Shown one piece after another: positions 59,866 to 64,000 of a stretch of 64,000 nucleotides of DNA (positions are counted from its first letter, which is position 1; each line of letters opens with the position of its first letter). Position numbers and translations under genes: made by a program. The notes beneath the pieces are model-generated. The model saw only the letters and a list, made by a program, of their open reading frames with translations. It was not told the origin of the DNA and did not search any database. The stretch lies in NCBI GenBank assembly GCA_050247515.1, contig JBFWUB010000005.1, forward strand, positions 124,001 through 188,000, given 5' to 3'. The stretch comes from RAM1 sp050247515 (GTDB lineage: Bacteria; Pseudomonadota; Gammaproteobacteria; Burkholderiales; Burkholderiaceae_C).

Positions 59866-60511
59866 CCTGACATCTGCGCAATCCAGTACTCACTGGCGCG
59901 TTTTCAAGCGAATCGTTGGGGCCGTTCAGGCGCGCCGGGCGCAGCCAGCCGAGGTAAAACTACCCTCGCTGCCGACAGAAGCCACTGAAAGCGAGAGCCT
60001 CGCCTCGGCGCAACGACTTCGGCTTACTGTCTCAAGTGCGCTTTTTTCGGTAGCGCTCGACCATCACGTTGCTCTCATCCTTCTGCTGCGGAATCGGATG
60101 CGGAGCTCGGCATTCGCATTGCTCAGGTCAGTTTTCGACGCGGTGTGGCGTGGTGCGTGGGCAGCATATGTCGCACCCATCGATAACCTTCAAGCCTTCG
60201 TCGACGGTCGATACGATCCCAGCCCGGATGCGGCGATCAAACAGCTGGAGTCGAAGCACGAACTTCCACCGATGCTGTCGAAAGTGAAGCGTGAGGGCTG
60301 GTCGGCGATGAGCGCATTCGTCCATGGCGGCGCGATTCAGGTTCAACGGTGGGTTGGTGAGGGAATCATCGAGCCGCAACACTCAGATGCAGAGGTTCTC
60401 GAAGTTCTAGCGGTGGCCAATCGACTGGCATTCGCAGCTTGCGTTCTCTTCGTGGACGTTGCCGACGCCGACGGAAGCACTCATCAGTTCAGCCTGCCAT
60501 GGCTGCCATGA
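59866..60511 (+). pseudogene. 5'-truncated hypothetical gene (DUF6988-like)
   Basis: The frame ending at 60511 is open back to 59795, yet has no ATG, GTG or TTG before 60098. The upstream part is protein-like (SALFSVALDHHVALILLLRNRM at 60035-60100) and joins RSSAFALLRSVFDAVWRGAWAAYVA smoothly. This suggests the original start was lost, perhaps in recombination at the tRNA-end repeat. Text resembles proteins with DHH..LLL..SAFALLR..F.A..RG.W, labelled DUF6988 as I recall (unverified). If translated from 60098, a 137-residue protein results. The lower GC and rarer codons differ from neighbours. Confidence 0.55.
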
Positions 60512-60529
60512 ACGCACGCCATGCGCGCT

Positions 60530-61207
60530 CTACCCGTTGAATCCCACAAAGACGGTCGCCTCCGCAACGCTCTTGCGTTCGGACACCACCGCATTGGCGG
60601 GGAAGGTTTCGTCAGGCCATCCGAGTGCGATGCTCTTCATGATGACCTGGTCGTCGGCGATGCCGGCGTGCTCGCGCACCACGGGCGATTGCATGATGCC
60701 CTGGCTGTTGATCACGCAGCCCAGGCCGCGCGACCAGGCGGCGTTGACAAGCGCCGTGGTCACAGCGCCGCAATCGAACGGCGTGTCGTCGCTGCCATCG
60801 ACGCCACGGTCGTAGGTGACGATGATGCACACCGGCGCATCAAACTGGCGAAAGCCGCGCATCACCCAGTCCTGGCGCATCGCCTGGTCGTCCCGCGCAA
60901 TGCCCATGGCCGCGAACAGTTGTTTGGCCACGCCGATCTGGCGCTCGCGATGCGGGCCCGCGAACGGCTGCCCGGTGCGGAATTCGCGCGACTGGGGTAC
61001 GCCGGCGGCCATTCGCTCCGTGTTGCCCTGGCGTATGCGCGCCAGCGGTTCGCCGGTGATGACGTAGAAGTTCCACGGCTGCGTGTTCATGGACGACGGC
61101 GCCCGCATGGCGAGCCTGATGATTTCCTCGATCAGCGCGCGCGGTACCGGATCGGGCTTGTAGCCGCGGATGCTGCGCCGGCCGAGAATGACGTCGTCGA
61201 ACTCCAT
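60530..61207 (-). CDS. Nitroreductase family protein
   Basis: A 225-residue FMN-dependent reductase. MEFDDVILGRRSIRGYKPDPVPRALIEEIIRLAMRAPSSMNTQPWNFYVITG binds FMN; FDCGAVTTALVNAAWSRGLGCVINSQGIM is the second flavin segment; GWPDETFPAN is the conserved end. Reduces nitroaromatics or quinones with NAD(P)H. It is convergent with the truncated gene and separated from the Gre-like gene by 64 bp. Confidence 0.94.
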   Translation of the reverse strand: MEFDDVILGRRSIRGYKPDPVPRALIEEIIRLAMRAPSSMNTQPWNFYVITGEPLARIRQGNTERMAAGVPQSREFRTGQPFAGPHRERQIGVAKQLFAAMGIARDDQAMRQDWVMRGFRQFDAPVCIIVTYDRGVDGSDDTPFDCGAVTTALVNAAWSRGLGCVINSQGIMQSPVVREHAGIADDQVIMKSIALGWPDETFPANAVVSERKSVAEATVFVGFNG

Positions 61208-61271
61208 GTGGCTTCCTGGTGACTTGGGTGTCTGCGGGCCGGATCATAGGCACCGGCCCACGGTGTTGCTG

Positions 61272-61781
61272 TCACCTTGGCTCTGCGGGACCCGGCATCC
61301 CGTCAACCCACAGCACGTCAAACTGCTGCCGGTGGGGGCCGATCTGTATCGACACCTCGTCACCCTCGCATTTGCCCAGCACAGCCCTGCTCAACGGGGC
61401 TTCGCCGCTGATCACCTGAATCAGCCGGTTGCCGCTGAGCAGCGTCATGCTGCCCCCTTCCGGGCCAAGAAAGAGGTGTTGCTCTTTTCCGTCGGCGTCG
61501 GCCAGGCAGACCAGCGCGCCGAGCTGTATGCCTTTTGTGGCATCGTAGGCAGGTGGGCGGAACTGGCGCCAATGCGCCAGCGCCTGGCGGATCGCTTCAG
61601 CGCGCCGGACGTGGCCCGTGGCCAGGTAGGCGGCTTCAAGTCCCAATGTGTCGTATTTGTTTTCGGCGATGTTTTCTTCGTGGGTCGCCGTCTCATGGGC
61701 CGTCTGCGCTGCCTGTTCGGCCTGCAGCAGGTCGTCGGCGAGCCGTTCCAGCACCTGCTGTTGCAACAGGGATTTATCCAT
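61272..61781 (-). CDS. GreA/GreB family protein
   Basis: A 169-residue protein. N-terminal coiled coil (LLQQQVLERLADDLLQAEQAAQTAHETATHEEN, residues 5-40), then a GreA/GreB C-terminal FKBP-like domain (IQVISGEAPLSRAVLGKCEGDEVSIQI). Typical Gre factors carry acidic residues D-E at the coiled-coil tip for RNA cleavage; here the tip region ENIAENKYDTLGLEAAYL contains Glu/Asp but differs, so it may bind RNA polymerase without cleavage. Role uncertain. Confidence 0.82.
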   Translation of the reverse strand: MDKSLLQQQVLERLADDLLQAEQAAQTAHETATHEENIAENKYDTLGLEAAYLATGHVRRAEAIRQALAHWRQFRPPAYDATKGIQLGALVCLADADGKEQHLFLGPEGGSMTLLSGNRLIQVISGEAPLSRAVLGKCEGDEVSIQIGPHRQQFDVLWVDGMPGPAEPR

Positions 61782-61799
61782 GACGCTGGCGTTGTCGCC

Positions 61800-61883
61800 T
61801 TACTGCGACGAATCCCCCATGCGCTTGCACATCAGGATCCAGCGCTCGAACGCCGCCATCTGCGCCGCCATCTGCGCCGCCAC
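61800..61883 (-). pseudogene. Short C-terminal gene remnant
   Basis: On the minus strand a 27-residue frame, VAAQMAAQMAAFERWILMCKRMGDSSQ, ends at TAA 61802. It is protein-like, but starts with no good context: an in-frame TGA lies four codons before the GTG. A 12-bp direct repeat (CGCCGCCATCTG, twice and partly a third time, 61851-61884) gives the AAQM repeats. It probably is the tail of a lost gene. Confidence 0.35.
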
Positions 61884-61908
61884 GATTTGATATCAGCATG
61901 CGCACGTC

Positions 61909-62370
61909 CTACCTGGGCGACGGGGTATGTTGGTCAGCGAGCGCCCGCAGTTTCTGATCAGCAAGGCGGCACAGGGCGTCGGCCTGTTGCAGGCATTCCT
62001 GCAGGGCCTGGTCGGTGACAAGTTCACCGTCGTAGTCGCTGAGGTTGCGCTGTTTGCGCAGTGCGTCAAGCACGCGCACGGTGGCAGGGCTCACGCCCAA
62101 GGTGTGCACCAGGCAACCAAGGGTGGTCTGGTGGTGGCCGGGCTTGCTGGTGCTGGTGCGCCAGCCCTGGGCCAGCAAGGCCGCGTCGGCCACGGCGCGG
62201 ATGGCGGTGTAGGCGCAGTCAAAGCGCGTCTCGGTGCAGTTGTCGGTGCGCTGCGCGTCTTGCAGGCGGGTGCGGGCGGTGGCCAGCATTTTGCGCAGCA
62301 GGTCGGCGGAGAACGGCACCTTGTCGAGCTGGCCGATGCGGGCGAGGTTGTTGAGTTCTTCTTCAGGCAT
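61909..62370 (-). CDS. HEPN-domain protein (partner of nucleotidyltransferase)
   Basis: A 153-residue all-helical protein. RFDCAYTAIRAVADAALLAQGWR and VRVLDALRKQRNLSDYDGELVTDQALQECLQQADAL are HEPN-like. The RNase motif Rx4-6H of active HEPN toxins is modified to RKQRNLSDYD: the Arg, Asn and Tyr are kept but the His is missing. It overlaps the nucleotidyltransferase gene by 8 bp and is downstream of it, the gene order of HEPN/MNT modules. It might be a toxin, or a substrate-binding partner of the enzyme. Confidence 0.75.
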   Translation of the reverse strand: MPEEELNNLARIGQLDKVPFSADLLRKMLATARTRLQDAQRTDNCTETRFDCAYTAIRAVADAALLAQGWRTSTSKPGHHQTTLGCLVHTLGVSPATVRVLDALRKQRNLSDYDGELVTDQALQECLQQADALCRLADQKLRALADQHTPSPR

Positions 62371-62950
62371 GGAGGCTTCCTGTCAGCACGAGGTGGGGCC
62401 GGGCCAGCAGCTCCTGGACAAAGGGGTTTCCTTCGGCCTTTTTGGCGGCCCATTCGGCGGGGGTCATGACCTTGGGGTTGATGTCGCGCCCCAGCTCGGT
62501 TTGGGCGGCGTAGGTGGCTTCCACCACCTGGCCGAAGCTGGCGCTGCCCACCACCAGCAGGTCCACGTCGCTGCCGGCATGCGCGCTGCCGCTGGCCATG
62601 GAGCCAAACACCAGCGCCAGGTCGATCTGGGCACCCAGGGATCGCAGGGCCTGGCGCAGCACGTCGGCCAGGCCGGTGGTCTTGCGCACCAGGGCCTGCA
62701 GTTCGGCAAATACCGGGTGGTCCTGGTTGGCCTGAAAGTGCACCTGGTTGCCCACCCGCTCGCTGCGCAGCAGCCCCACCAGGCACAGCGCGTCCAGCTC
62801 TTTTTTGAGGGTGCCCGGGGCGGCTTGTGTTTGCCGGGCCAGCTCGCGCAGGTGCACTTTCTGGTCTGGCTGCATGAGCAGCAGTGCCAGCACTTTGCGT
62901 CGGTATTGGTTGGGGAACAGCAGCTCCGCCAGGGTTTGGTTTGTTTTCAA
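62363..62950 (-). CDS. Winged-helix plus minimal nucleotidyltransferase protein (MNT)
   Basis: A 195-residue fusion. Residues 8-75 are an ArsR-like winged helix (LAELLFPNQYRRKVLALLLMQPDQKVHLRELARQTQAAPGTLKKELDAL). Residues 105-195 are a minimal nucleotidyltransferase with GS-x10-DxD (Gly116, Ser117, Asp128, Asp130) in VFGSMASGSAHAGSDVDLLVVG. Translation starts at TTG 62950, the only start upstream of the conserved LFPN; it lies inside an inverted repeat, hinting at self-repression. In known modules MNT AMPylates and silences the HEPN toxin. Confidence 0.85.
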   Translation of the reverse strand: MKTNQTLAELLFPNQYRRKVLALLLMQPDQKVHLRELARQTQAAPGTLKKELDALCLVGLLRSERVGNQVHFQANQDHPVFAELQALVRKTTGLADVLRQALRSLGAQIDLALVFGSMASGSAHAGSDVDLLVVGSASFGQVVEATYAAQTELGRDINPKVMTPAEWAAKKAEGNPFVQELLARPHLVLTGSLHA

Positions 62951-62980
62951 AAAAGAAACGAATGTTTTTTATTTGAAAAC
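62943..62980. promoter_or_regulatory. Inverted repeat over the MNT start codon
   Basis: GTTTTCAAA (62943-62951) and TTTGAAAAC (62972-62980), perfect arms with a 20-bp AT-rich centre. The left arm covers the TTG start. The region is far more AT-rich than its surroundings and is a likely operator for the winged helix of the same operon. Confidence 0.6.
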
Positions 62981-63026
62981 GAATTATGCGGGAACGGCTG
63001 CCGTTTGGCTACTGGCAGGTATCAGC

Positions 63027-64000
63027 TCACTGCCGCGGCACCCCCGAGCGCGCAATCACCTCGGCCCAGCGTTTGATCTCCGAGCCCAGCAGCTCGCGCA
63101 GCTGCTCGGGCGTACCGCCGGCCGGCGTCACGTTGATGTCGGCCAGCTGCTTTCGCAGCGCGGCGTCACCCAGCACCTTGTTCACCGCCGCGTTCAGCGT
63201 GGCGATCACCGCGGGCGGCGTGCGCGCCGGGGCGGCCAGCGCGTTCCATGAAGCCACGTTGAAGCCGTGCACCCCCGCCTCGGCCACCGTGGGCACGTCG
63301 GGCAGTGATGCGGATCGCCTGGCGCCCATCACGGCCAGCGCCCGCACGGCTTTGGACGCGATCTGGCCCATCATGGGCCCCAGGATTTCCACGGCCACAT
63401 CCACCTGGCCGCCGCGCAGCGCCGTCAGCACCGCCGGCGAGCCATTGAACGGCACCACCTGCATGTCGATGCCAGCCGTGGTCTTGAACAGCTCGGCCGC
63501 CAGGTGCTGCGTGCTGCCGATGTTGATGGACGCCACGTTCAGCTTGCCGGGGTTGGCCTTGGCATGGGCCAGCAGCTCGGGCAGGGTCTGGAAGCGGCTG
63601 TTGCCGTTGACCAGGATCGCGATGTCAAAGAAACCCAGCGTGGCCACCGGCGCAAAGTCTTTCTGCGCGTTAAACGGCAGCGCCTTGAACAGCCCCGCGC
63701 TCACCGCCGTGCCGTTGCTCATGAGCAGCAGCGTATGGCCATCGGGCTCGGCCCGGGCCACGGCCTCGCCGGCCACGATGCCGCCCGCGCCGGGCTTGTT
63801 CTCGATCACCACGCCCTGGCGCAGCTCGTCGGCCAGCTTTTGCGCCACGGCGCGGGCCGTCAGGTCGGCAATGCCGCCGGCGCCAAAGGGCACGACGATG
63901 CGCAGGGGTCTGGCGGGGAAGGCCTGGGCCTGGGCGCGCGTTGCCAGCGGCAGCGCGGCGCAGGTGGCAAGGGTGGCCAGCAGGTGTCGGCGGGACGGTT
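63027..64000 (-). CDS. Tripartite tricarboxylate transporter substrate-binding protein (Bug/TctC), N-terminus beyond window
   Basis: A frame of at least 324 codons continues to the right edge, lacking only the first residues. SRRHLLATLATCAALPLATRAQAQAFPARPLRIVVPFGAGG is an exported N-terminus with Tat-like SRR, followed by family marks: DLTARAVAQKLADELRQGVVIENKPGAGGIVAGEAVARAEPDGHTLLLMSNG, LPELLAHAKANPGKLNVAS, and VPTVAEAGVHGFNVASWNAL. Bug proteins bind carboxylates in the periplasm; they are highly expanded in Burkholderiales. TctA/TctB genes are not adjacent. Upstream ATG 63893 inside the gene is not the start. Confidence 0.93.
   Translation of the reverse strand, partial: PSRRHLLATLATCAALPLATRAQAQAFPARPLRIVVPFGAGGIADLTARAVAQKLADELRQGVVIENKPGAGGIVAGEAVARAEPDGHTLLLMSNGTAVSAGLFKALPFNAQKDFAPVATLGFFDIAILVNGNSRFQTLPELLAHAKANPGKLNVASINIGSTQHLAAELFKTTAGIDMQVVPFNGSPAVLTALRGGQVDVAVEILGPMMGQIASKAVRALAVMGARRSASLPDVPTVAEAGVHGFNVASWNALAAPARTPPAVIATLNAAVNKVLGDAALRKQLADINVTPAGGTPEQLRELLGSEIKRWAEVIARSGVPRQ

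Noticed and set aside
57653..60511. Prophage at the tRNA
   Set aside because: No phage structural, integrase or excisionase gene is present.

Overview
The window is high-GC, densely coded DNA from a betaproteobacterium, most likely a member of the Comamonadaceae (Burkholderiales). The reasons are the protein content (ribosomal S3 with a long Arg/Pro/Ala/Asp-rich tail, a DUF4148 protein, a Bug/TctC-type binding protein, the cytochrome c'/b561 pair) and the way the str and S10 ribosomal operons are joined. Genus cannot be fixed from the sequence alone. About 60 protein genes and one tRNA are supported. No rRNA, CRISPR array, intact insertion sequence or integrase was seen.

Layout. 1-3.9 kb: end of a lipoprotein gene, a class III CoA-transferase plus alpha/beta hydrolase pair, a DUF4197 protein and a TlpA-like thioredoxin. 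3.9-5.2 kb: cytochrome c' divergent from a cytochrome b561. 5.3-8.4 kb: a large secreted Gly-rich/DUF11-repeat protein, with a second member of the same architecture at 38.7-41.9 kb. 8.5-19.6 kb (mostly minus strand): peroxiredoxin, then rpsQ-rpmC-rplP-rpsC-rplV-rpsS-rplB-rplW-rplD-rplC, rpsJ-tuf-fusA-rpsG-rpsL. It is read rpsL to rpsQ, with a promoter before rpsL and a second promoter, overlapping a terminator hairpin, before rplC. 19.6-25.8 kb: PBP5-type carboxypeptidase, hydrolase, ferredoxin, VanZ protein, HemJ-like protein divergent from hemB, then a CorA transporter.

25.8-31.9 kb holds small catabolic and detoxification enzymes (GST, amidohydrolase, dienelactone hydrolase, HCCA-type isomerase, SDR, MaoC) and MarC. 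31.9-36.1 kb is a compact Mla-type lipid-transport operon (MlaE permease, ATPase, MlaD, auxiliary lipoprotein) followed by a cyclic-nucleotide-binding protein. 36.2-38.7 kb is an enoyl-CoA hydratase/AtuA pair. 41.9-46.6 kb has a LysR regulator divergent from methylmalonate-semialdehyde dehydrogenase, a structured repeat with 34-bp inverted ends, and a GMC oxidoreductase. 47.1-49.7 kb has amtB, with a recognisable sigma-54 promoter and NtrC-type site, and a TSUP transporter. 50.9-57.5 kb is a tripartite RND efflux pump with a divergent TetR/AcrR repressor and a 24-bp palindromic operator.

The last 6.5 kb is the accessory part. A tRNA-Arg(CCG) has its 3' 18 bp repeated 2.2 kb downstream, bracketing a metallo-beta-lactamase-fold hydrolase/LysR pair. 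Beyond the second copy lie a 5'-truncated hypothetical gene, a nitroreductase, a GreA/GreB-like protein, a gene remnant, a HEPN/nucleotidyltransferase two-gene module with a fused winged helix, and a TctC-type protein cut by the window end. The best candidates for something under-described are the tRNA-bounded islet, the HEPN/MNT module with its start-codon-overlapping inverted repeat, and the two paralogous giant DUF11 proteins.
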